This document shows positions 1 through 10,000 of a DNA stretch of 23,008 nucleotides, piece by piece. The notes under the pieces are model-generated. The model was not told the origin of the DNA, did no database searches, and was given only the letters and a program-made list of their open reading frames with translations. The stretch comes from Acholeplasmataceae bacterium UBA2284 (GTDB lineage: Bacteria > Bacillota_I > Bacilli_A > Acholeplasmatales > Acholeplasmataceae): positions 174,810-197,817 of the forward strand of contig DDWO01000005.1 of the NCBI GenBank assembly GCA_002345705.1. Reading direction: 5' to 3'. Both the position numbers and the translations under genes were made by a program. Position 1 is the first letter of the stretch, and every line of letters starts with the position of its first letter.

Positions 1-858
1 GGAGTTGTAAGTGAAGCAGTATTTAGATATGCTGAATTTGACCGTTACATCGGTGTATGTAACGTTCCAATTAACATGACCAACCATTTTGCTGAAGTAT
101 TAAAGGTGAAATCAAAGGATTTAGTTCCCTACTTTGCAGGATTAAATCATATGTCATATGTATTAAGTGTTTTTCATAAGAATAAAGACAGACTTCCTGA
201 AATCATAGAGAAAATTAAAGAATCTCAAATGACAATGAACAATATTGATCCACTTGCGTGGAAATATGAATTTGTTAAGGAATTAGGAGTTTATCCATCT
301 CCATATCATAAGTATTATTACTATAATGATGAAATGTATGCTAAGTTTATTAAAGCCTATGAGGCTGGAGAAACAAGAGCTGAATTAGTTAAAAAATTAG
401 AAACTACATTATTTGAAAAATATAAGGATTTAAATTTGAATGTGAAGCCAAAGGAATTAGAAAGTCGTGGTGGAGCATATTATAGCGATGTTGCATGCTC
501 GATTATCTCATCACTTTATAACGATAAAAGAGATTATCAGGTCGTCAACACAATCAACAATGGACATATTACAGATTTACCTGATGGCTGCGCGATTGAA
601 ATTACATGCCGTATCACAAAGGATGGTCCTGTACCTGTCCATATCGGAAGACTACCAGTTCAAATTAGAGGTTTAATACAATCGATGAAGGCATTTGAGG
701 AATTGTTAACAGACGCGATTTATGAGAAGGATTTAAAAAAAGCTCTATTAGCTCTTCAAATTCATCCATCAACAACATCTATTACAACTGCAGAAAAGGT
801 ATTCAATGAGCTTGTTATTGCACACAAGAAGTATTTGACTTACTACGAGGGAAAATAA
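1..858 (+). CDS. Glycoside hydrolase family 4, probable 6-phospho-beta-glucosidase (5' end outside window)
   Basis: The frame is open from base 1, so the gene starts upstream; an internal ATG at 76 is not the start, since conserved GH4 sequence precedes it. GH4 enzymes are cytoplasmic, NAD- and Mn-dependent and hydrolyse phosphorylated disaccharides, usually delivered by a PTS. The visible 285 residues are the C-terminal part; the NAD-binding Rossmann domain is missing. The GH4 metal-ligand motif GVCNVP has its Cys at visible residue 20, the ligand His lies in GLNHMS at residue 50, and RGGAYYSDVA carries the probable catalytic Tyr. The C-terminal PVQIRGLIQS and ALQIHPS segments are typical of the LicH/CelF type. 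The stop (TAA) is 4 bases before the next ATG, which suggests one operon. The exact sugar (beta-glucoside or another phospho-sugar) cannot be read from this part. Confidence 0.88.
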   Translation, partial: GVVSEAVFRYAEFDRYIGVCNVPINMTNHFAEVLKVKSKDLVPYFAGLNHMSYVLSVFHKNKDRLPEIIEKIKESQMTMNNIDPLAWKYEFVKELGVYPSPYHKYYYYNDEMYAKFIKAYEAGETRAELVKKLETTLFEKYKDLNLNVKPKELESRGGAYYSDVACSIISSLYNDKRDYQVVNTINNGHITDLPDGCAIEITCRITKDGPVPVHIGRLPVQIRGLIQSMKAFEELLTDAIYEKDLKKALLALQIHPSTTSITTAEKVFNELVIAHKKYLTYYEGK

Positions 859-862
859 AAAA

Positions 863-2077
863 ATGAAATTATACAAATACAAGAATCCTATAGAGCCCAT
901 TTGTTATTACCAGACAAACACTCAAATTGAAATACCTGATACCTATCAGCCTAAGGATTTTAGAGCGATGTGGGTATCCAATGTTGTTAATATCGATTTA
1001 CCCACAACTGAAGATATCGATACCTATCAAAAAAAGGTTATTGAAATGCTTGAAACCTGTGTATCCTATAACATCAATGCGATATTCTTTCAGGTCAGAA
1101 CTACTAACGATGCATTCTATGAATCTAAATTAAACCCTTATTCAAGATTCTTAACTGGTAAAGAGGGAAAGAAGCCTCCATTTGATGTCTTAAAATGGAT
1201 TATCGAAGAAGCTAAAAAAAGAGATATAGAATTTCATGCCTGGTGCAACCCGTATCGTGTATCGATGAAAAGTGAGATGTCAGCTGAAGAATATTTGAAA
1301 AATTGTGATGACTTAAATTATGCGAAAAAGCATCCAGAGCTAATCGTATTAGATAAGAATGGTCAAATCATATTAAATCCAGCAAAAAAAGAAGTGAAAC
1401 AATTTATTATAGATTCTATGGTTGAGCTTGCATCCAATTATGATATTGATGGTATTCATTTTGATGATTACTTCTATCCATATGCAGGATTAAGCGATGA
1501 GAAAAATGATTTAGCTGATTATGCTCAAAGAGAAAATCAAGCACATGACCTAGGAGACTTTAGAAGACAAAATGTAACAGATGTCATCAAGGGAGTTCAT
1601 GAAGCATTAAAGAAATCAAATCCTAAAATCAGATTTGGAGTCAGTCCATTTGGGATTTGGAAAAATAAAGCAAGCGATCCAAAGGGATCCAATACTGACC
1701 CTAAATGCTCACAAAGCTATGACAATCAATATGCAGATGCATATTTATGGGTCAAAAATGAGTATATCGATTATATCGTTCCTCAGATTTATTGGGAATT
1801 TGGTCATCCGATTGCTCCATTCGGAGATATCCTAGATTGGTGGGTCAAATTACTTAATAAATCAAAGGTGGATTTATATATTGGTCACGGTGCCTATCGT
1901 TTAGGCAACGACGGTGAATTCGAAAACATTTATGAAATAACCAATCAATTGAAATATGCAAATCAATACCCAGTGGTGAAGGGCAACGTCTTTTTCACCT
2001 ATAAGACTTTTATTAATAAAGAAAAATCAGAATTAGGTATGAATGAATTAAAAAAATTACTAACAAGGCGGGATTAG
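863..2077 (+). CDS. GHL10 (DUF187) family glycoside hydrolase-like protein, cytoplasmic form
   Basis: This 404-residue protein is almost entirely one GHL10 domain, a TIM-barrel family that includes B. subtilis YngK and E. coli DigH/YddW. Family blocks run in order: FRAMWVSN, FFQVRTTNDAFY, IEFHAWCNPYR, DGIHFDDYFYPY, FGVSPFGIW and a WVKNEYIDYIVPQIYW-type block. The paired Asp of HFDDYF and the Glu of IEFHAW are the likely active-site acids, judged by conservation among the three copies in this window. There is no signal peptide (MKLYKYKNPIEP), so it should act in the cytoplasm, unlike the exported paralogue downstream. CGAGGG at 846-851, inside the preceding gene, is the ribosome site. Its TAG stop directly abuts the next ATG. 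DigH cuts peptide-free peptidoglycan strands; whether this copy does so is inference. Confidence 0.88.
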   Translation: MKLYKYKNPIEPICYYQTNTQIEIPDTYQPKDFRAMWVSNVVNIDLPTTEDIDTYQKKVIEMLETCVSYNINAIFFQVRTTNDAFYESKLNPYSRFLTGKEGKKPPFDVLKWIIEEAKKRDIEFHAWCNPYRVSMKSEMSAEEYLKNCDDLNYAKKHPELIVLDKNGQIILNPAKKEVKQFIIDSMVELASNYDIDGIHFDDYFYPYAGLSDEKNDLADYAQRENQAHDLGDFRRQNVTDVIKGVHEALKKSNPKIRFGVSPFGIWKNKASDPKGSNTDPKCSQSYDNQYADAYLWVKNEYIDYIVPQIYWEFGHPIAPFGDILDWWVKLLNKSKVDLYIGHGAYRLGNDGEFENIYEITNQLKYANQYPVVKGNVFFTYKTFINKEKSELGMNELKKLLTRRD

Positions 2078-5000
2078 ATGAGAAAGATAAAACTATTATT
2101 TATTATATTACTAGCGGTTACGGGACTCTTCCTATTTCAGGAACAAAAAATAACTGCAAGCTCACCTCTTATTGAACTTACAAGAGGTTCTACGAACATT
2201 TATCATTACAATTCAACAGAACGTGTAATGATTCCACAAACGTATGCTGAACAAACTCATGAATTTAGAGGAGTTTGGGTAGCTACCGTTTTTAGCTTGA
2301 ATATGCCGCTTCACTCTAGTGAAACTCAATATAAGGCAGCCTATGAAGAACTGCTTGATCGAGTAATTGCTAAAAATATGAATGCTATCCTATTTCAGGT
2401 TAGACCTCAAAATGATGCATTTTATGATTCAGACTATGCAGAATTCTCTAAATGGTTAACAGGAACTGAAGGTCAAGACCCAGGTTGGAATGTCATGGAG
2501 TATCTAGTTACTAGAGCACATGAAAGAGGAATTGAATTCCACGCTTGGTTAAATCCTTATCGTGTTGGAAACTCCTCAATGACAAAGTCGAACTTCATTA
2601 GCACTCTTCATGAGAGAAACTTCGCATCACTCAATCCTGATTTAGTTGTTGCTGGTAATCCAGATGGGAATGGTTTATATCCATATATCCTAAATCCAGG
2701 AGAACCTCTAGTTAAAGAATATATTCGTAACGTAGTTAAAGAGTTAATGGATTTATATGATGTCGATGGTATTCATTTTGACGACTACTTTTATCCATAT
2801 TCTGGAATTACATCAGACACAGCTACCTATGATACCTATAAGCTTCCAGGTCAAACATTAGCTGACTGGAGAAGAGAAAATGTAAATGACGTTATTCGTG
2901 GGGTAAAGGAAGATGTTGATCTTCATAATGACACCAATAGTAAAGACGTTAGATTTGGTGTATCGCCATTTGGAATTTGGGCTGGTAAAAATACAATGCC
3001 TGAAGGATCAAACACCGGTGCTACAGGTCAATCCTATGTTTCACAATTTGCAGATAGTAAAAAATGGGTTGAGCAAGGCTGGGTTCATTACATAAACCCT
3101 CAAGTATATTGGAATTTCACGCATTCTACCGCACCATACGCAGATGTTGTTGACTGGTGGGCAGGTGTTGTTCGTGGAACAGATGTTGATTTAGTCATTG
3201 GACACTCCATCGCGAATGCTGGTGGTTGGCTGTCAGATGAAATATCAACCCAATTAAGATACAATCAAAAGCATCCAGAAATTAAAGGCTCTGTCATGTA
3301 TTCTGCAGCATTTTTAACTGGCACGAATATGAACACAGTTCTTAATAATAACTGGCAAAATACAACCTTAGGAACCTGGGCAACCAGCAATGTTCCTGGT
3401 CCTACCTATGAGCTATCTGGAACTTATTCAGGTGGTGCTTATCGAAGTGATGTCACAGTAACCCTAACCTCAACCGACCAAGCTTATTATAAAATTGGTG
3501 GAGGAGAATGGACTATTTATACTGCACCAGTAGTTTTATCGCATCAAGGAACTGAAACCTTCTTTATGAAGGCAGTTAATAATCTTGATGAAGAGTCATT
3601 GGTTTCAGCTGTTGATATTGCCATTACAAGAGTAAATAGTGTTTTACCGGTTATCACTGTGCAAGGAACTCAAATAGGTTCTAGCTATGTACTCGGTTCA
3701 ACAGTATCGGTAACAAGCTCATCAAATACCATTTGGATTGCAGTAAATAAGGGCTCTGTTGGACCATGGAATTTATATACTGAACCACTTGTTTTAAATG
3801 AAACAGGAACATATTTTATTCGAACAAAAACAATAGATTCCTATGGAATTGAATCTGCTGAAGTGACTAGATCTGTATCTGTAGTCGCTGAAACCTATCC
3901 AAATCCAACATTAAACATTGTAGGAATTGGAAGTGATCCATATTATCAACAAGCAGACTTTTCATTATCATCAACTGCACCAAGCTATTCCTATAAAATC
4001 AATGATGGTGAATGGACTGTTTATAGCTCTCCAGTTTCACTAACAACCGATGGAACTTATATAATTTCCTATCGAAATAACGATGGAGCATCTATCGTTA
4101 CCTCGAAAACGATTTATATCGATAATGTAGCACCAGAGGATCCAACTGTTACTCTAACAGGTGAATATGATGGATGGTACTACATAGAAGAAACGACTTT
4201 AGAGTTTGAACCTAACGATGTTAACGATAAAATTATGTATCGTATTCATAATGGTTCGACATGGTCTGCTTGGAGTGAATATACTGAACCGCTAGAATTT
4301 GTAATTAATGCAACCTACACAGTTGAGTATTATGCAATAGACCGTGCACTGAATGTATCGGATACATTAGACCAAAGAATTAGACTGAATGCACCTATTT
4401 CTGAGGATAATCTTTATGTCATTAGAAATGGTAAAATCATTAACTACTATAATACAACAAACCCAATTTTACTTCCTCAATCCTATACAGAAAAATCAGA
4501 GGAAATAAGAGCAGTATGGGTAGCTACTGTAGCAAACATCGATATTCCACTACATACATCTGAAGCACAATATAAAAATGAAATCATTAAGATGTTAGAT
4601 ACACTTGAAAAGAATAACTTCAATACGATGTTTTTCCAGGTGCGTCCAATGAATGATGCATTTTATGAATCAGACTATGCACCATTCTCAAGATACCTAA
4701 CAGGTATTGAAGGACAGGATCCAGGCTGGGATGTCTTAGGCTTTATTATCGAAGAAGCGCATAAGAGAGGCATTGAATTCCATGCTTGGTTAAATCCTTA
4801 CCGCGTATCTAATAATGGTGATTTAACAAAGGCAGAGCAACTATCACTGCTTCATAATGATAATTTCGCTAAAATGAATCCAAATCTAGTTCTAGAAGAT
4901 TTAGGTGGAAAGCTTATTTTAAACCCTGGTGAAAATCAGGTTAGAGCATACATTAAAAATGTGATTCAAGAGTTAATGTCGAAATATGACGTGGATGGCA

Positions 5001-5950
5001 TTCATTTTGATGATTATTTCTATAGCTATTCAGGAATGAATAACAATCAAGATGCACAGACCTATGAAAATACTAAGGATACAGACCAATCACTAGCTGA
5101 TTGGAGAAGAAATAATATTGATTTATTAATGGAAGACCTATTCTATACGATTGACACATGGAATACGACTCAAGATAAGAAGGTCAAGTTTGGTATCAGT
5201 CCATTTGGTATTTGGTTATCAGGTGGTCCAGAAGGGTCAAATACTTCACCAAACGCACTACAAAGCTATAAGGATCAATATGCAGATAGTAAGAAATGGG
5301 TTGAAAATGGATGGGTACATTATATCCTTCCACAGCTCTACTGGCAATTTGATCACAGCGCTGCACCATTCGCAGATTTAGTGGATTGGTGGGCAGATTT
5401 AACGCTTGCCAATGGTGTTGATTTAATTATCGGTCAAGGATTCTATAGATATACCGAAGGTACATGGACTGATGATAATGAATTAATCGAACAAATACGT
5501 TATATCTCAACCAAAGAAAGTGTAGTCGGAGTATCCTTATTCTCCTATCGAACATTAAATAGCCCAAATACTAAGGTTGTTCAAACATTAGAAAGATTAA
5601 ATGACATCTATTGGACTACCTATCCATCATTTCCTTGGGATAGTGATGTTGAAAAGGAAGAGCCACCAATTGTTTGTCCAACAGGCTATGAGCTTGTAGA
5701 TGAAGAATGTGTTTTGATTCAACCTATTGAATGTGCACCTGGTTATGAATTAGTCGATGGAGAATGTGTATTAATTCCACCAGTAGAATGTGAGGATGGC
5801 TATGAACTTATTGATGGTGAATGTATCCTAATCGAAGTACCTGAAGAAGGTCTTTCTACACCAGTGATTGTAGCGATTGCTGCAGGTTCATCACTTGTGT
5901 TACTTGGAGTAATTGCACTTATCGTTAAGAAGCTAGTCTTAAGAATCTAA
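2078..5950 (+). CDS. Exported double-GHL10 glycosidase-like surface protein with central beta-sandwich modules and C-terminal membrane anchor
   Basis: Order along 1290 residues: signal peptide (1-28); GHL10 domain 1 (about 40-425) with IEFHAWLNPYR and HFDDYFYPY; four beta-sandwich modules of about 80 residues (about 440-770), each with a G-x-W...Y..P..L...GTY pattern like chitobiase/OmpL47-type domains; GHL10 domain 2 (about 778-1175) with the same motifs; three tandem C-x10-C loops (1200-1252); one membrane helix (about 1260-1282); short basic tail. Both GHL10 copies keep the HFDD acids, so both may be active. The layout is an enzyme held outside the cell by its C-terminus. The ribosome site is AAGGCGGG at 2065-2072. 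It overlaps the next gene by one base (TAATG). The substrate is unknown; peptide-free wall glycan is the best guess from DigH and the adjacent amidase gene. Confidence 0.86.
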   Translation: MRKIKLLFIILLAVTGLFLFQEQKITASSPLIELTRGSTNIYHYNSTERVMIPQTYAEQTHEFRGVWVATVFSLNMPLHSSETQYKAAYEELLDRVIAKNMNAILFQVRPQNDAFYDSDYAEFSKWLTGTEGQDPGWNVMEYLVTRAHERGIEFHAWLNPYRVGNSSMTKSNFISTLHERNFASLNPDLVVAGNPDGNGLYPYILNPGEPLVKEYIRNVVKELMDLYDVDGIHFDDYFYPYSGITSDTATYDTYKLPGQTLADWRRENVNDVIRGVKEDVDLHNDTNSKDVRFGVSPFGIWAGKNTMPEGSNTGATGQSYVSQFADSKKWVEQGWVHYINPQVYWNFTHSTAPYADVVDWWAGVVRGTDVDLVIGHSIANAGGWLSDEISTQLRYNQKHPEIKGSVMYSAAFLTGTNMNTVLNNNWQNTTLGTWATSNVPGPTYELSGTYSGGAYRSDVTVTLTSTDQAYYKIGGGEWTIYTAPVVLSHQGTETFFMKAVNNLDEESLVSAVDIAITRVNSVLPVITVQGTQIGSSYVLGSTVSVTSSSNTIWIAVNKGSVGPWNLYTEPLVLNETGTYFIRTKTIDSYGIESAEVTRSVSVVAETYPNPTLNIVGIGSDPYYQQADFSLSSTAPSYSYKINDGEWTVYSSPVSLTTDGTYIISYRNNDGASIVTSKTIYIDNVAPEDPTVTLTGEYDGWYYIEETTLEFEPNDVNDKIMYRIHNGSTWSAWSEYTEPLEFVINATYTVEYYAIDRALNVSDTLDQRIRLNAPISEDNLYVIRNGKIINYYNTTNPILLPQSYTEKSEEIRAVWVATVANIDIPLHTSEAQYKNEIIKMLDTLEKNNFNTMFFQVRPMNDAFYESDYAPFSRYLTGIEGQDPGWDVLGFIIEEAHKRGIEFHAWLNPYRVSNNGDLTKAEQLSLLHNDNFAKMNPNLVLEDLGGKLILNPGENQVRAYIKNVIQELMSKYDVDGIHFDDYFYSYSGMNNNQDAQTYENTKDTDQSLADWRRNNIDLLMEDLFYTIDTWNTTQDKKVKFGISPFGIWLSGGPEGSNTSPNALQSYKDQYADSKKWVENGWVHYILPQLYWQFDHSAAPFADLVDWWADLTLANGVDLIIGQGFYRYTEGTWTDDNELIEQIRYISTKESVVGVSLFSYRTLNSPNTKVVQTLERLNDIYWTTYPSFPWDSDVEKEEPPIVCPTGYELVDEECVLIQPIECAPGYELVDGECVLIPPVECEDGYELIDGECILIEVPEEGLSTPVIVAIAAGSSLVLLGVIALIVKKLVLRI
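5675..5833 (+). repeat. Three tandem Cys-x10-Cys loop repeats in the double-GHL10 protein
   Basis: Residues 1200-1252 hold CPTGYELVDEECVLI, CAPGYELVDGECVLI and CEDGYELIDGECILI, spaced 19 residues apart by short Pro/Glu linkers. Each pair of Cys is exactly 10 residues apart and could form a disulphide outside the cell. The block lies just before the membrane anchor. Confidence 0.9.
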
Positions 5951-7008
5951 TGTATAAAAAAATAAAAGAATTGTTACAAACAGGCGTTGATCAAGGATTT
6001 TTCCCAGGTGCATCATGGTGTGTTGTTCATGGAAATGGGGATAGTTTTTGTGACTTCGTAGGATACAAGAGTCTTTTACCTGAAAAGGTTTTAAATTCAG
6101 GTGATGAAATCTATGATGTAGCATCTTTAACTAAGGTTATATCTACAACAACCATGATTATGACATTAATTGAAAATAATAGACTTACATTAGATACGAA
6201 AGTAAGTTCTATATTACCCCTATTTAAGCATCAAGATATCAATATATACCATTTGTTAACACACTCATCCGGACTCCCTGCAGATATAGCTAGAGCATCG
6301 AGATTAAAGGGTAAGGATGATGTGAAAAACAAGGTTTATGAAATGGATTTAATCTATCCAACGGGTGAAAACATTATCTATTCTGATATCGGATTTATCT
6401 TACTTGGTTGGATTATTGAAGTTGTGACTCAAATGAGCCTAGATAGCTACGCATCTTTAATGATTTTCAAGCCACTAGAAATGTATGACACTTCCTATCA
6501 TCCAAACAGGGAAAGATGTGCACCTACAGAATTTAGAGCAGATGATGTTTACCACGGCTTATTACAGGGTTTAGTTCATGACGAAAAATCGTTTGCATTA
6601 GGTAGTGAAGCAGGACATGCAGGTTTATTTTCAACTGCTAAAGATATTTCAAAATTCATGATTTCTATTCTTCAGGATAGGTTTGTATTAAACAAGAAGT
6701 ATTTAGGTGAACTATTTCCGCTAAGAGAGGAAAAACCTAATCTTAAGGGTGATATTTTAACCAGAGCACTAGGTTGGGATAAGCCTCAAGGACATAGCTC
6801 TGCTGGAGATAATCTATCCTTTGAAGATACGATTATTCATACCGGATTTACAGGCTGTAACATGTTTATTGATAAAAAGAATCAGCTTGGGTTTGTACTA
6901 TTAAGTAATGCAGTACACCCCAAAAGAGATATGAATCAAATTATTCAATTTAGAAACAAAATCGGAAATATGATTTTTAAGGAATGGGAGGAAAATCATG
7001 ATACTTAA
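5950..7008 (+). CDS. Serine hydrolase of the beta-lactamase / class C PBP fold (peptidase S12 family)
   Basis: The 352-residue protein has the three hallmark motifs: SLTK at 59-62 (nucleophile Ser59, Lys62), YSD at 144-146, and HTG at 297-299 in place of KTG. GSEAGHAGLFSTA (219-231) is also characteristic. There is no signal peptide, and the N-terminus (GFFPGASWCVV) resembles the cytoplasmic members. B. subtilis AmiE (YbbE), which to my knowledge belongs to this fold, is an N-acetylmuramyl-L-alanine amidase in wall recycling, so a muropeptide amidase or peptidase is plausible beside GHL10 and amidase genes. Family members can equally be esterases or D-aminopeptidases. The start overlaps the previous stop (TAATG) and no clear Shine-Dalgarno precedes it, so translation is probably coupled. 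It overlaps the following gene by 11 bases. Confidence 0.88.
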   Translation: MYKKIKELLQTGVDQGFFPGASWCVVHGNGDSFCDFVGYKSLLPEKVLNSGDEIYDVASLTKVISTTTMIMTLIENNRLTLDTKVSSILPLFKHQDINIYHLLTHSSGLPADIARASRLKGKDDVKNKVYEMDLIYPTGENIIYSDIGFILLGWIIEVVTQMSLDSYASLMIFKPLEMYDTSYHPNRERCAPTEFRADDVYHGLLQGLVHDEKSFALGSEAGHAGLFSTAKDISKFMISILQDRFVLNKKYLGELFPLREEKPNLKGDILTRALGWDKPQGHSSAGDNLSFEDTIIHTGFTGCNMFIDKKNQLGFVLLSNAVHPKRDMNQIIQFRNKIGNMIFKEWEENHDT

Positions 7009-10000
7009 AAAAATATTTTATATGCTTGTCGTAGGTCTTATTTCGATTGGTTTAGTTGCCTGTGGAGGTTCAATCACGATCGATATTGATGATTTAAATG
7101 TCAGTGTAATTGAAGGAGGTACCTATCAAATAGATTTTGATACAAACGACTCCAAGGGACTACAATTTGAATCTGGAAATCAAACAATTCTAACAGTGAA
7201 TGCATCAGGTTTAATCACTGCATTAGCAGAGGGTGAAACCACTGTCACAGTGAGTTCAAAAGATGATCCAGAAGTTAAGGTTGTTATTACAGTTACAGTG
7301 AGTAAAAACTATACGTTAACTGTACCAAGTGCAACCATGACTGTTAAGGTTGGAGAATCGAAGGATGTAGTGTATACAGCCAATGATACTGTAACATTTA
7401 CATCAGGTAACCAAAACATATTCACAGTAAGTGAAGCAGGTTTAATTACTGGAGTTAGTGAAGGTAAGGCAAACCTAATCATACAATCAACTAAGAATTC
7501 AAGCCTTTCTGTTACACTTGAAGTCGATGTGAAAAAGATTGTCACACTAGAAGCAAACTCAGAAGAAGAATCACTTTGGGTGGGTGGTACTACACAGCTT
7601 ACCTACGAGAGTAATGCGGACGTAACCTATGAATCCGATAACCAATTAATAGCTACAGTAAATCCATCTGGATTAGTAACTGCAGTTGGTGTTGGTGAAG
7701 TCAAAGTTACAATTCGTTCTAGTTATGATGCTGAAGTATTCGATGAAGTTTTAGTTAAGGTTTATGCCCAAACTGAAGCTATTATGATTACTGGTGAATC
7801 AAAGGTTAATGTTGGCTCTGACCAATCATTATCTATTGATGTTTCCCCAGACCTATCCTATGCTTTAGTGACTTGGGAAAGTAGTGATGAAACTGTAGTT
7901 TCTATTGATGAAAACGGCTTAATTAACGCACTTAAACCTGGTAATGTTATCATAACTGCTAAGTCAATTTATGATAATGCAATCACAGATACATTCTATT
8001 TAGAAGTTGTGAATTATGTACTTGTTGATGAAACAAAAGTTGCATCTGATACAGTCACTTATATGGGGATGGAATTTGAATATGGCAAAGACTTATTCGC
8101 TTCTATAACTGATGCGACTAATCATGCGTCTGATTATGCAACAATCATCGTATATGCTGGAACCTATAATGGTGATTTGATCATTGATTCAAATGATATT
8201 ACATTGAAGGCTCTTACTACAGCAACCATTCAAGGTGCTATTGAAGTTCAAGGTAATAATGTTACTATTGATGGGTTCACATTTGCTGGTAATTCAAAAG
8301 TATTTTCAAATACTGGAATTACTAATTTCACATTCAAAAATAATACAGCAAGCAATTTAACAACTACAGATGCTCCATTCCTACATATGAGTAAAGTAAC
8401 TGGATTAACAGTTTCATCCAATACAATTACAAATCTCAATCAAGATGCAATCGTCGTTACTGATTATTTAGGTGGAACCATTCTTATTGAAAAAAATATA
8501 CTTACAAATGTTTTCCAAGCAATCATCGTTTCAGCTGTTTCAGAATATGCAGATACAACAGCAATTAAGGTCTCAAGAAACGATATTAGTAATGCAACAA
8601 TTGGTATTGAAATCAATAAAAAATATGCAGGCACTGAAAAGAATATTTTAGCCTATGCAAGATTCAATTCAGTTGTAGGTTCAACTACAGCTCATGCGAA
8701 ATCTGAAGCAGGTTCAACTGTAGATTTCACGCTTAATTATTGGGGTGGGGATGAAACAAATCTTTCCTTATTCCCTAATATTGATTCTTACTATTTAAGA
8801 GGAGCATATCAAGCAAAGACAAGTATTATTTCTGAGCTTGCTTATAATGAAACACTACCTGTTACTTTCGTGATTACCAATCCAATATCTGATATAACCC
8901 TTGGTGATCAATACACATTACAATATGATGTATTACCTATGGAACTTGTGACAGATAAAGTGAGATGGATTACAGGAAACCCTGAAATCTTGTTAGTCAA
9001 TACAGTGACTGGATCTCTAGCACCTCAAAAGAGTGGTGTTGTTACACTTACATTAAGATCATCAGTGGATATCAACATCAAAATAACAATCACAATCACT
9101 GTAACAACTACTCCAGGTATTGAACTGATTCCAACACATCAAACCAATGATTTAATTGTTGGTGATTCATTTACACTTGATGCTTCTCCATATCCATTTG
9201 ATATTGCAGATGCAGATGTATCTTATGTTTCATCAAATCCTTTAATAGCTACGATTAGTGAAACTGGTTTAGTAACTACACTAGCAGCAGGAGATGTTAC
9301 ATTTACAGCAACACTCGTTGACGATCCTACTGTTCAAACTTCTTATACCATCAGTGTATATGCTTCACTTGATGACAATAATTTACTAGACATACTTACA
9401 ACCTATCAGGTTTCCTATTCGAATCCAAGATCTTGGCTACAATATGGAACAAGCTTTAATTACACAGAAATTAGATACGATAGTGTTTCTAAGTACCTAT
9501 TCCAAAATATCGATGTGAATTTATCAAAGATGCTACCAATTAGTACAGGTATTCGCCCAGGTGTATTAAAGCCTGCACATCCAGATGGCATAACTGTTTA
9601 TAATTCTGATTATGTGTACTGGGTTGTTGTTCATGAAACAGCAAATACATCACCAGGTGCTGGTGCATTATCACACGCTAATTATTTATGGAACGCTGCT
9701 CAGGCAGGGACAGTATTAAATGTTTCATGGCATTACACTATGGATGCTAGAGTCACCTATCAGCATGTTCCAGAAAATGAAATCGCATATCATGCAGGTG
9801 ATGGCTCATCACTTCCAGGAACAAGTCTTACTTATTTAGGTGGTGGAAATAGAAATGGTGTTGGTATTGAAATGTCAGTTGCTCAAGATGAGGATATGTA
9901 TTTAACATTCCAAAGAACAGCTAAGCTCGCTTCAGACATTCTTGTTAGATACAATTTACCAAGATCACACATCAAGTTCCATCAAGACTTTTCAGGTAAA

